Source: Certhia americana (Eukaryota > Chordata > Aves > Passeriformes > Certhiidae). Taken from it: 64,000 nt of DNA. Below the pieces are notes generated by a model. The model was given only the letters and a program-made list of their open reading frames with translations, was not told the DNA's origin and ran no database searches. Positions within the stretch are counted from its first letter, which is position 1. Each line of letters begins with the position of its first letter. This document shows positions 38,101 to 46,652 of this stretch, in pieces. A program made the position numbers and the translations under genes. Location of the stretch: NCBI GenBank assembly GCA_018697195.1, contig CM031879.1, positions 27,600,839 to 27,664,838 of the forward strand. The letters are read 5' to 3'.

Positions 38101-41100
38101 ACTTATTTTAAAGGCTAAAATTACATTTGCCTCAGGGAAGTCAGACCCCTTAACCAAGATGAAAATGCATTTAATCAGCTTTTTATTACATTATATAAAT
38201 GCTTTATGTTTAAAATTTTATGGCAATTTTTTTTCATATTACAAGTGATTATCTGACAAAGTCTTTTGCACAGATTTCTACATCTACTTTCAGGAAAAGG
38301 CAAGCAGCTGATTTCAGGGTCCACCTCAATGTTTTTCCATGCATCATACAGCCATGTACAGAACAGAATCATTCATCTTATATTTTTTGGAGAAATCAAA
38401 CATATCTTTGTCGTTTGAAGCTGTATATCATAGTTGGTATGTCAATCTACAGTGATAAACAGGTTAATAGATATGGAATATTTAAAAAGAAAAATATTTG
38501 AAGTTGAGAGGAACTTCAAATTGGTGAGGAAGTTCAGCTGAATGATAAAAGCAATAAATATGGCAAACAGAGCACTCTACTCAGCACACTCCTGCTTTTG
38601 ACCTATTTTGTTGATTTTAGTTCAAGAAAGAAAGTAGATGTGTTAAGTGCTGAGTATGGGTTGGATGCCGCATTCCTGCATATTTCCCTCACAAGGGAAG
38701 AAGTTCATTATCCAAAAGCAGACAGATGGAAAGAGGCTAGAACTCCTCTGGTAGATCTTAGTCTCTTCCAGCATTATGATATACAGTGCTTGCTTCTATA
38801 TTTTCTTGCACCTGAAGTACATTCTTTTTCCACTATTGCAGATTTAGGGCCCCATCCTCATGTGATTTTTATATGTGCAACTCTATTGAGTTCCACAAAA
38901 TAAAGTAAAAGTGGCATAAAGCAGTAGGAAATTAAAAAGAATCTCCCTGTGCAGCAACACGTTATTACCTCACAATATTGATTCTGCATAAATATATGGA
39001 CAATTTAAGTGGACATACCAGTTTGAAGAAAGTATCTTTTTGCATTGTTGACAGGATCATCAGTATCTTCGGGTGTGAAAAATAATTTCACAGCTTTCAC
39101 CTTAAAAGAACATTTTTTTTTCAGTTAAATAAGACTATTTGTCAGCTAAACAGGTAATCATGCATCCAATTCATTCTTTCTTAATTTTGCAAGCTTTCAA
39201 AATTAAATCAGTCTGATGTCAAAGTCAAATTGTCCATTTCACAGAAGATTCCATAAGCCACAGAACAATGTGTTGTGTCCCTTCTCAGATTATAAAGAGG
39301 TTTTAGTCACCCAGAAAACATAAAACAGTTTTCAAAGCTCTGTGAGAAACCAGTCACTTCCTTGGTTATCCTGTTCAAACTTCTCCACTTGAAATTGTCA
39401 TCATTCTATCCTGAACAGGAAAACTCCCTCCTTCCATCCTGCAAGCTTCATGCAAAAATTTAGACTTTCCACAGTCTTATACAGAGGGACAACTATTTTT
39501 TATTTTGCTTTTTAATAGTAATCTGTATTAAGTCAGATGACACTGTGACAAGGAAAACACTACAGTAACCTCTGCTACTTGCAACATCAGAGAAGCTGCT
39601 CAGTTTGCTAGCACTTCTACCAACCTGTGACACCTGGCTGTTGTCCTCCTCTGCATTGGACTGTGCAAGCACATACTGGCATATTTTTAATAGTAGTTCC
39701 TACCTATTTTAAAATAAAGTAACTAAGTTAAGACTAAGGATTTATATCATTACTCCTCAGGGAATGGCACCTGGTCCAACTGCTATCAGATGTCAGATAC
39801 AACAACAGCAACTTTTATGGGCTGCCCTCAACTCTTCTATTTGAAAGACAAGTTTTCCTGATTTTTCTCAGAATCAAAACAAGATTAGAGGAAAAGGATA
39901 CTCAAGTATCCTTCTGACTTTGTAGTGTCTGATTAAGTCTTTTACTTGAGCCAAACACTACCACATACACTGAAAAGTACATTACTTTTATCTTATTAAT
40001 TATGACTTAATAAGCTCAGAACTCTCAGAACTCTCAAAACTGAGAATTTGGGAAAGTAGACAAGAAAAAGGGAAAGCAGCAATCTCTTCTATATAGCAGA
40101 TATATTACCACAGTATTGAAAAAGCAAATCCTTTCTTATGAACGTATATGACATTTTAAAGAAGTAAACAGACCCCAAACAGGGCAAAGAAGCTACAGTT
40201 CAGAGACAAGCAGGACCATGAATAAACACTGGAGGAAGACTGCTTCTTTTCAGTGTTCAAATCCTGTATGGAATGCAACCACTTTCCTGCCTGGCATTAT
40301 GACAATCCCAATTACATTCCAATCACAGATGGAATTATCACCCCAGAACTATTTAAAGCTTCCCTTGCTGCTCAAAAAAAGATTTTAGTTTCAGTATGAA
40401 TATCTTCATGCTTATGTTGTTATCAAAACTGATCAAGCAATTGCTTCCAGCACACAGATGAATTTATCTCACAAATGACATTGTTCACTGAGGTCAACTC
40501 CAGTGCTAGATATTAAAACAGTAATATGAAAGTCTCCTGACAGTAAGTACTCAATTACAAAATGGAAATACCATTTTCTCATTCAGTAAAGCCAATCCTA
40601 TTTGATCTGTCTGAACAATTTGTCCTTGTCCAAATCGCTGAGGTCCATAGTAATTTACAAAACCTTTTGTCTAGAATGAGAAAGAATAAATGTTACATGC
40701 ATGAAAGTACTGGGTACGATTAATAAGTCCAGGCACACAACACACACACATCAATATTTACATCCAAAATGCATAAAACCAGAATCAGAAGCTGCATGAA
40801 ACAAAAGCAAAATTCGTAATTCATTACAATATTTTGGCACTAAAAAGACATCTAAAAAGGCTATCAAGTTCTACCATTGTCTTCACATCATTAAATATAT
40901 CCCAGGTAAATGAAACAAAATTATTTCTAAGCAGTTAATTATTATAATTAGAACTATAGGTCAAGTCAAAGTAATTAAGCTTTTTAAACGTGTCTGATTA
41001 TGGCATCTCTACTCAAGCAAATGCAGCACAGCTAATGAACACTAACCACAGGACATTTTTTCTTAAAAACACCAGTCTTTTTCACATGATATAATTTCTG

Positions 41101-44100
41101 TTATTATTGCAACATAAAGGTCAAAAGTGAACACTTTTGCTAACTGGGATTTTAAATCTCCTGATGAGTTTTACATCACATATGAGGAGTAAAATCACAG
41201 TCATGTGACCCAAGGAGAACACCCTTTTCTACAAAATAGTAAGTATACATGAAGTAGACAAACAAAAAAAAAAATATTTGTTTTACAAATGGTTATCGGA
41301 TTCAAATTTTATAATCTTGCTTTGGACACCTATAGGTCCTGTACATAATTTTGCTTTCATAGAAGATGAAAAATGCATATTTTTGATTAATACATATCCT
41401 ATTTTGTCATTCATCTTCTGACCAGTAAAGCAAATCTAATAAAGCAAGACACACAATGATAGGAATTTGTGTTCATTTTCCAATAAAACAAGTCAGATGG
41501 AGCGAAGAAAGCATTATAGTACCAGCTGAATGCTTTTCTGAATAATAAAATTAATTTCCAAAATACACGTAATGTATTTTGCTTTTGCTCACTGGGTATT
41601 TTTCATTCAAGACTTTATTCCTGGATTAATCTTCTTAAAGCAATTTATATTATAGTTATTACTTTGAAAGATAGGGCAAGAAAATCAATACTGTAAAAAA
41701 ACATCTACAGGTTTTTTTTTTTCCATTCCATTATTTGCTTTTATTTTTCTTAGTGGTTTAAGAATGTCTGATGATGGGAGTTTCCTTCCGGGACTAAGGA
41801 AAACAGAATCAAAATTCACTGCATTTCAGGGGAATCTTCTTTCTTGGAGATGGACATTCCACATATGTTCATACCATTAAAGTTTTTAATTCAAGCCAAC
41901 AATGCATGTTCCTCACATGACCAAAAAAAAGCAACCAGCTGCCATGTGCACTTGAGCTAATGTGTGTACATACATGTATCACCTCCATATTCTATGGATG
42001 TGTAAATACATTGTTTCCCCCTTCATCTGTCACAGTGAGACCCCTCATTTTGGCTGGCCTCAGCTCTCTGCAGCAATGCTCTTATACCCGTACTCATTTG
42101 TTAATGAATTCCCCTTGTCTTTTGCTGCAACACACTGGGGTCTCCAGTCTGTAACAGAATAAATTCACTTTTAGACCCTTCTTGGAAGGCAATTTTACTC
42201 CCGATTCCCTAAGCAATGCAGGAAAGATATAAAATTGCCCAAAACACCAAACATGGGAAATACTGTCAGTATTGTGCTATTACAAGCATTTTCTTTAAAA
42301 GTAATTTTTATAACAACAAAGAATTAAAACTCTGTTCATTATCAGCAACCATGAGTCTTTCTTACCTCCACACTTTCCATTGCTTCAGATATTCTCTCCT
42401 TCAAATCTGCAGAAGAGTCATGGCTGTGGTGTTGGAGATCTCTCACAACTATATCAAAGTGATTGCCCCTCAGCTGCCCAAGTCTGAGGTGCTGGTATGC
42501 TGGACGGATGTTGTATATTTTCATACCCTTTTTTTCCATTTTATTTCCAATTTCCCTCAATCTGCATAAATAATTGGGAAAAATTATGAACCATCCTCTA
42601 ATAAAGCTATACAACTTCTAAGGAATGTCTTTTTCACCTTTGCACTGATATTAAAAACACTTTAAAAATTAAAATGGGATGTCAAACAATTATTATGAGA
42701 AAACCAAATCAAATGCAGAGATAGAAGTCTTAAGATTTATTGATAATCCAGAAATACTTTTTAAATGTTTGCATCATGGGCATTTTTATGATATTGACAG
42801 ATGCTGGAATGAAGCGATTCATCAAACTTTCTCAGAGCAACTGCACTGAATTTTTAATTTTTTTTTTTTTAATTGAAAAACTAGTAATTCTTTTACTCTT
42901 CACTCCTAAAAACCTCTTTTTCATTAAAGAAAAAGGAAAATAAAAGGCAATCTGCTCTAGCAGACTCCAAAATACAATTGCTCTATCTCAGTCAGCCTTA
43001 AAAACAAATTCAGTGCACTGATTCTCTGGGTGTGCTTGCACATGCATGTAATTGGAAACACAGCTGACAGTTCAAATATTTACCCTTTAAAATATCCCCT
43101 CAATCTTTGTCCTTAAATGTAAATAAGAGTCATTAGAGTCATTCAAACCAAAGGAAAATTTCAGCATAAGAGCTTGAATTCTAAGCAATATTTTAATAAC
43201 TTCATAAACGATTTATTTATAATTTATTTCTCCTTTTGTGTGGATGCATTTACTTTTTTTTTTTTTTCATCATTTTAAACACTAACATGAAGTTTTTCTC
43301 TAATTACCTCTTGGACAACTGGCCTTACAGTCCAGTTTGCAGTGGAGTTTTGCCACTGACTTGAGTGCTAAATTGCATATTCCCTAAAGCCACAAAAGAT
43401 TAAAGCCATTTCCACTGTGCTCAATACAGGCAAGGGGAAGACACATCAATAAGAACATTTCAAGAGATACTTATTAACACCAAAAAACAGGTGCTAAACT
43501 GCTTGTACCCAGATTCTAAGTACCTCTCAGGAGTCACCTTCTTCACAACCATAGGCTGCAAAGTGATAGCCCTCTTATCTTTGATGCCAGTGTAACTGAA
43601 GTCTGAAGGAAGAACATCAAGTTCAGCTGCCAACAAGCCGATTGCTTCTAGCGTTTCTAGGTTTTCTTTCTGAAGGGTGAAAGCTGAAACAATCATCTCA
43701 GAATTATTAGGAACTTGCCGTTATGTTTCAGTGTTCTGCTATGACAGATGGGCAGGTTCTTCCCCTCAAACCATAACAGAATGGAAACTGTAAAGAAATT
43801 GTCCTCCTGTCCCACAAAACTAAATCAAATGGGACTTTTACAGCACAGAAGGAAAAAAATAAAACCAGTATACAACACTCAGACCAACCAAAAAACCCTG
43901 ATGTCTTTAAAAATAGTACCTCATAAAATGCAACACAATTCAACAGACATGCATGGATGGTATTGCAGGAAACATTCTCTGTATCAGAAACTGCTTTAAA
44001 GAATGAGATCATAGTCAAATTTGACCTTACTAAATTGTTCAGTATCTCGATGGACCTCCTAAAATCCCACAATTACTTTCAAGGGAAAGCTATCGCCCTG

Positions 44101-45251
44101 GGAATACCACAGAGTTAATTAGTGGCTACAATCAAAGAACTGTAACCATTATCAATGAGGATTTTGTCAAATCGCTGCAGTAACTTGATTCCTCCATTTC
44201 ATTCTCCAGGGATGTAACACCGCTGCGTCGATAATGATTTATTTCAACATACCCAATGGCTAAACCAGGCCTATGTGTCTTATAAAAATGATCCTGAGTT
44301 TCAGTCTTTCTACAGAAAACCATAATACCTGCCACCTTCACTAAAAGTTCAGTATTTACCTGTATAAACATCTTGCTTCTCCTGAAAACCACCAGCACAC
44401 CTTTTTCTGGACCAACTTTTTTCTCGAAACCGTACCATTATAGACATATTTGGCTGATTGTTGACATCTGTAACAGTAAAAGATTTTGTTTCTAAAAGCT
44501 TTCCAAATTTTCTATTGATAAAGTGGTGAACAATTTTTCTGTGTTCTTTGTTTTCATCAGGCTCAAAGGAAAACGTAGAATTTTCTAGCTTTGCATCTAA
44601 AAATTTAAAGAAATCACTTGTTTCCTTTTCAGTCACTAACTGACAAAGTTCTCTGTAATCAGGATTTCCTTTTACAATCATTTCATTGTCTTTTGTAACA
44701 GTAACTAGAAAGGGGAATTTCTGCCTAACAGCACTGTGTAAATCAGCTCGAATTTTCTTGTCCAGTCTAGGTCCCAGCGAGAACTCCCTGGTGCCAGCAT
44801 CCGCGTTGTTTTCCAAGCCCCACGCATCCTTCAGATCGCAGGCAAATTTGCTGAGCAGTTCGCTCACGGGCTTGCCGAGTAAGGACTCCAACACAGGGGC
44901 TTCCCCGAGGCCGGACTGCAGCTCGGGGTCTCCCTCACGCTCGCTCCTGCCAGGGGATGCGGCACTGCCGCCTCCCGCCCGGCTTGGGCCGTGCCCCGGG
45001 GACCCGGGCGCAGCATCCCGGGGGCACCCGGGGGCACCGGGCGGCTCCATCCTCCGCTTTTTGGGCTCCCGCGGGCACGGGCCGCTCTGTGCCGGCGGCG
45101 CTTCGCTGCTCGTCTGGAGCGATTCAGCCCGGGTGTCTCTGAGCAGGAGTTGGGGCACCTCGAGCTCTGTCACTACGAAGTCCCTCGGAGAGTTTTTGAT
45201 AGTGCCGCGGAAGCCGGTGTGCCCCGTCAGGTAACTGAAGGAGGGCAGCAT
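34872..45251 (-). CDS. PUS7L: PUS7L, TruD-family pseudouridine synthase 7-like (8 coding exons)
   Basis: Coding exons, 5' to 3' on the minus strand: 45251-44360, 43683-43524, 42561-42366, 40670-40572, 39100-39019, 37694-37417, 35818-35765 and 35195-34872. All splice junctions are AG/GT and the joined frame is 2085 bp (694 residues plus stop), close to the roughly 700-residue human protein. The family converts uridine to pseudouridine in RNA. The TruD catalytic motif GIKDKRA is at about residues 330-336, with the predicted nucleophile Asp333. Conserved blocks follow: RLGQLRGNHFDIV, NYYGPQRFG, SLRIFYVHAY, KVGQWYH, LNIPGCYR and a C-terminal CYATVCLREIMK. Residues 45-130 form a Gly/Pro/Ser-rich low-complexity linker with a basic PKKRR run near 63-67 that could act as a nuclear signal. 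The start codon is chosen because family similarity begins at MLPSFSYLTGH and it has G at -3. The gene is divergent from IRAK4, with 1240 bp between the two ATGs. Confidence 0.97.
35765..35818 (-). CDS. PUS7L: PUS7L exon 8 (54-bp microexon-sized)
   Basis: Eighteen codons (VHVVTASEESANKYSIYQ) between acceptor TTGTCAG and donor GTAAGT. It matches the VTEEEGSANMYAIHQ segment of mammalian PUS7L. It is symmetric (phase 0-0), so skipping it would keep the frame. Confidence 0.93.
36435..36672 (-). mobile_element. CR1 LINE 3' fragment in PUS7L intron
   Basis: It begins with the CR1 end AATCATAGAATCATCTAGGT and continues through CCTCCAGGGATGGCATCTCA, GCAGCCTGTTCCCATGC and CTCTTGTCCTACCACTTGCT. It lies between PUS7L exons 7 and 8. 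A 91-codon minus ORF over it is CR1 noise. Confidence 0.9.
37417..37694 (-). CDS. PUS7L: PUS7L exon 7
   Basis: A 278-bp exon with acceptor TATCAG and donor GTGAGT. It encodes EDAKGTLVMLPEFKVREKML, then GWLNIPHSLRIFYVHAYCSK and KVVEGDLVFLEE, which belong to the TRUD insert and the return to the catalytic fold. Frame continuity is exact. Confidence 0.96.
39019..39100 (-). CDS. PUS7L: PUS7L exon 6
   Basis: An 82-bp exon with acceptor TTTTAAG and donor GTATGT. It encodes VKAVKLFFTPEDTDDPV followed by AKRYFLQT, matching the family segment between the NYYGPQRFG and EDAKGTL blocks. Phase is 0 on entry and 1 on exit. Confidence 0.95.
40572..40670 (-). CDS. PUS7L: PUS7L exon 5
   Basis: A 99-bp, 33-codon exon with acceptor ATTCTAG and donor GTATTT. 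It encodes TKGFVNYYGPQRFGQG, DQIGLALLNEKM. The NYYGPQRFG motif is a TruD-family hallmark near the active site. The exon contains no long ORF by itself; it was found by continuing the frame and by family similarity. Confidence 0.95.
42366..42561 (-). CDS. PUS7L: PUS7L exon 4
   Basis: A 196-bp exon with acceptor TATGCAG and donor GTAAGA. It encodes IYNIRPAYQHLRLGQLRGNHFDIVVRDL and the following helix ending AMESVE. The RLGQLRGNHF block is strongly conserved in PUS7/PUS7L. The exon ends in phase 0. Confidence 0.96.
43524..43683 (-). CDS. PUS7L: PUS7L exon 3 (catalytic aspartate exon)
   Basis: A 160-bp exon with acceptor GTTTCAG and donor GTACTT. It encodes the FTLQKENLETLEAIG helix and the TruD active-site motif GIKDKRA with the catalytic Asp, then MVVKKVTPER. 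It joins phase 1 on the left and phase 2 on the right without a frame break. Confidence 0.96.
44360..45251 (-). CDS. PUS7L: PUS7L exon 2 (first coding exon)
   Basis: This exon codes residues 1-297 plus one base. It ends in TACAG followed by the donor GTAAAT. It carries the N-terminal TruD segment (GTIKNSPRDFVVTE), the GC-rich disordered linker with PKKRR, and the start of the conserved fold (RKIVHHFINRKFG). The 5' part lies in the CpG island and is far more GC-rich than the other exons. A pyrimidine tract followed by CAG on the minus strand puts a likely 3' splice site at 45289, so the exon probably begins at 45288 in 5' UTR, after a noncoding exon 1. Confidence 0.95.
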
Positions 45252-45288
45252 GGCTGCGGCCTGCCCCGCTCCCGGCCGGGCCCCGCAC

Positions 45289-45693
45289 CTGCAGCGGGCA
45301 GAGAGGAGAAAGGGAGAGGGGCGGAATAGAATCAACTGCTACAAGGCAGGCTGCTGAAAGGCGGGGAGGGAGGCAGGAGGGACGGACAGACAGACGGACG
45401 GATGGATGGATGGATGGATGGATGGATGCAGGGGCTCAGGCACGGAGCGCGGCAGGAACAGACACAGAGCGGAGGGTCCCCACGCACCTGGGAGCCGCCG
45501 CCAGGGGGCGCCCCGGCCTCCCTCCCATCGCAGGGGCCCAAGGACGTTACCAAGTTCCCCAGGGCCGGGGGGGAAGACAAGGAGGCAACGAGCCCCCCTC
45601 CTGGAGGCCGGGTATGGGGCGCGCCGGAGGCGGGGCCTCTTTCGACCACCTATGGGAGAGCCAGGTGGGAGAGCGCTGACGCTGTGTCCTCAC
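45289..45693 (-). other. PUS7L: Predicted intron 1 of PUS7L (5' UTR intron)
   Basis: On the minus strand a donor-like G|GTGAGG at 45693 and a strong pyrimidine-rich acceptor ending CTGCAG at 45289 bracket about 405 bp. The interval contains a (GGAT)n tetranucleotide tract and otherwise CpG-island sequence. This matches the family pattern of a noncoding first exon but needs transcript support. Confidence 0.4.
45379..45428. repeat. Tetranucleotide microsatellite (GGAC/GGAT)n
   Basis: Imperfect GGAC and AGAC units run into about seven perfect GGAT units. The several short Met-Asp-Gly-Trp ORFs over it are artefacts. Confidence 0.9.
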
Positions 45694-45701
45694 CGCGCCG
45701 G

Positions 45702-45709
45702 TGACGTCA
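45702..45709. promoter_or_regulatory. CRE palindrome TGACGTCA
   Basis: A perfect 8-bp CREB/ATF site in the middle of the divergent promoter, about 450 bp from the PUS7L ATG and 780 bp from the IRAK4 ATG. Its symmetry allows action in either direction. Confidence 0.6.
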
Positions 45710-45737
45710 GCGCCACGGGGGTGGGGCCCGAAGTCGG

Positions 45738-45747
45738 CCCCGCCCCC
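45738..45747. promoter_or_regulatory. GC box (Sp1/KLF-type)
   Basis: CCCCGCCCCC about 30 bp from the CRE. It is a typical activator site of CpG-island promoters. Confidence 0.5.
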
Positions 45748-45778
45748 TTAAAGGGGAAGCTTTGGCGGTGAGGGGGAA

Positions 45779-45793
45779 ATGGCGGGCCGGTAA
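45779..45793 (+). other. Very short upstream ORF in putative IRAK4 exon 1
   Basis: ATG with G at +4 opens a four-codon frame (MAGR) and stops at TAA. It lies on the IRAK4 side of the CRE and GC box. If transcription starts upstream of it, it would be a minimal uORF. Confidence 0.3.
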
Positions 45794-45833
45794 CGCCCGG
45801 TGGGAAGCGGGGTGCGCGGGCCGGGAAGCGACG

Positions 45834-46323
45834 GTGAGGAGTGAGGAGTGAGGGGTGCGGGGTGCGGGGTGAGGAGTGAGGGGTGAGGGGTGAGGAGTGA
45901 GGGGTGAGAGGTGAGGGGTGAGGGGTGCGGGGTGAGGGATGAGGGGTGAGGGGTGAGGGGTGAGAGGTGAGGGGTGCGGGGTGAGGGGTGAGGGGTGAGG
46001 GGTGCGGGGTGCGGGGTGAGGGGTGCGGGGTGAGGGGTGAGGAGTGAAGGGTGAGGAGTGAGGGGTGAGGGGTGAGGAGTAAGGGGTGCGGGGTAAGGAG
46101 TGAGGGGTGAGGAGTGAGGGGTGCGGGGTGAGGAGTGAGGAGTGAGGGATGAGGAGTGAGGGGTGAGGGGTGAGGGGTGAGGAGTGAGGAGTGAGGGGTG
46201 AGGGATGAGGGGTGAGGGGTGAGGAGTGAGGGGTGAGGGGTGAGGAGTGAGGGGGGAGGGATGAGGAGTGAGGAGTGCGGGGTGAGGGGTGAGGAGTGAG
46301 GAGTGAGGGGTGAGGGGTGAGGG
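45834..46323 (+). repeat. 70-unit heptamer minisatellite, (GTGAGGG)n
   Basis: Parsing base by base gives exactly 70 consecutive 7-bp units with no insertion or deletion (490 bp). Most units are GTGAGGG or GTGAGGA, with GTGCGGG scattered through and a few GTGAGAG, ATGAGGG/A, GTAAGGG/A, GTGAAGG and GGGAGGG variants. The G-rich strand is the IRAK4 sense strand. Runs of four G separated by TGA or TGC fit the canonical G-quadruplex pattern. Read plus-ward every frame meets TGA; read minus-ward (CCCTCAC)n is stop-free in all three frames, which explains the 275- and 299-codon Pro/Ser/Thr/His ORFs there. It lies 168 bp upstream of the IRAK4 start codon, in the 5' UTR or intron 1. Confidence 0.97.
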
Positions 46324-46479
46324 GTGCAGCCCATGGCCGGCATCGAGCGCTGCGGGGTGCGGGGAGCGCCGCCGCCGGGAACGGGGAGCGGCTGTCGGAG
46401 CCGTGAGGGCGGGGGCGGCTGCGGTGCGTGGCTGGGCGGCCGCTTCCCGGCGAACCGCACGGGTAACCCTGTGTCCCAG
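45834..46479 (+). other. IRAK4: Predicted IRAK4 intron 1 containing the heptamer array
   Basis: The first array unit forms a donor-like ACG|GTGAGG. A tandem acceptor CAGCAG (46477-46482) lies 10-13 nt before the ATG, after a mediocre pyrimidine tract. Splicing here would leave a noncoding exon 1 upstream of 45834, as in mammals. The alternative is one long unspliced 5' UTR with the array in the mRNA. Confidence 0.4.
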
Positions 46480-46491
46480 CAGGAGCGGAGG

Positions 46492-46652
46492 ATGGGCGAG
46501 CCCGTGAGGGATTCCACGCACGTCCGCTGCCTGAGCTACGGGCTCGTGAGGCGGCTGGCAGAGTTCATCGACCCGCAGGAAGGGTGGAAGAAACTTGCGG
46601 TGGATATAACCAACCCATCCGGAGAAAGCAGATACAGCCAAGTGCATATAAG
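46492..46652 (+). CDS. IRAK4: IRAK4 exon 2 (start codon, death domain N-half)
   Basis: It encodes [20 protein letters not shown] through SRYSQVHI and ends AG before the donor GTCATA. The death-domain motif [12 protein letters not shown] matches mammalian IRAK4 closely. An in-frame ATG 159 bp upstream (46333) leaves a 53-residue extension possible if this region is unspliced. Confidence 0.94.

Larger units (their letters stand above)
45520..45833. promoter_or_regulatory. Divergent CpG-rich promoter of PUS7L and IRAK4
   Basis: Very GC- and CpG-rich sequence with no TATA box lies between the head-to-head genes. It contains a perfect CRE, a GC box, an E2F-like TTTGGCGG and a YY1-like AAATGGCGG. 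Plausible first-exon donors face outward: GTGAGG on the minus strand at 45688-45693 for PUS7L, and GTGAGG on the plus strand at 45834 for IRAK4. Both genes have a noncoding first exon in mammals. Transcription start sites are inferred, not seen. Confidence 0.7.

Noticed and set aside
44686..45329. Plus-strand ORFs of 61-182 codons opposite PUS7L exon 2
   Set aside because: They are shadows of the GC-rich coding exon, which has clear family similarity on the minus strand.
45690..46647. Two long minus-strand ORFs (275 and 299 codons) rich in Pro, Ser, Thr, His and Leu
   Set aside because: They are translations of the heptamer array. (CCCTCAC)n has no stop codon in any minus frame and gives the same heptapeptide permuted in each, so ORF length carries no coding evidence.
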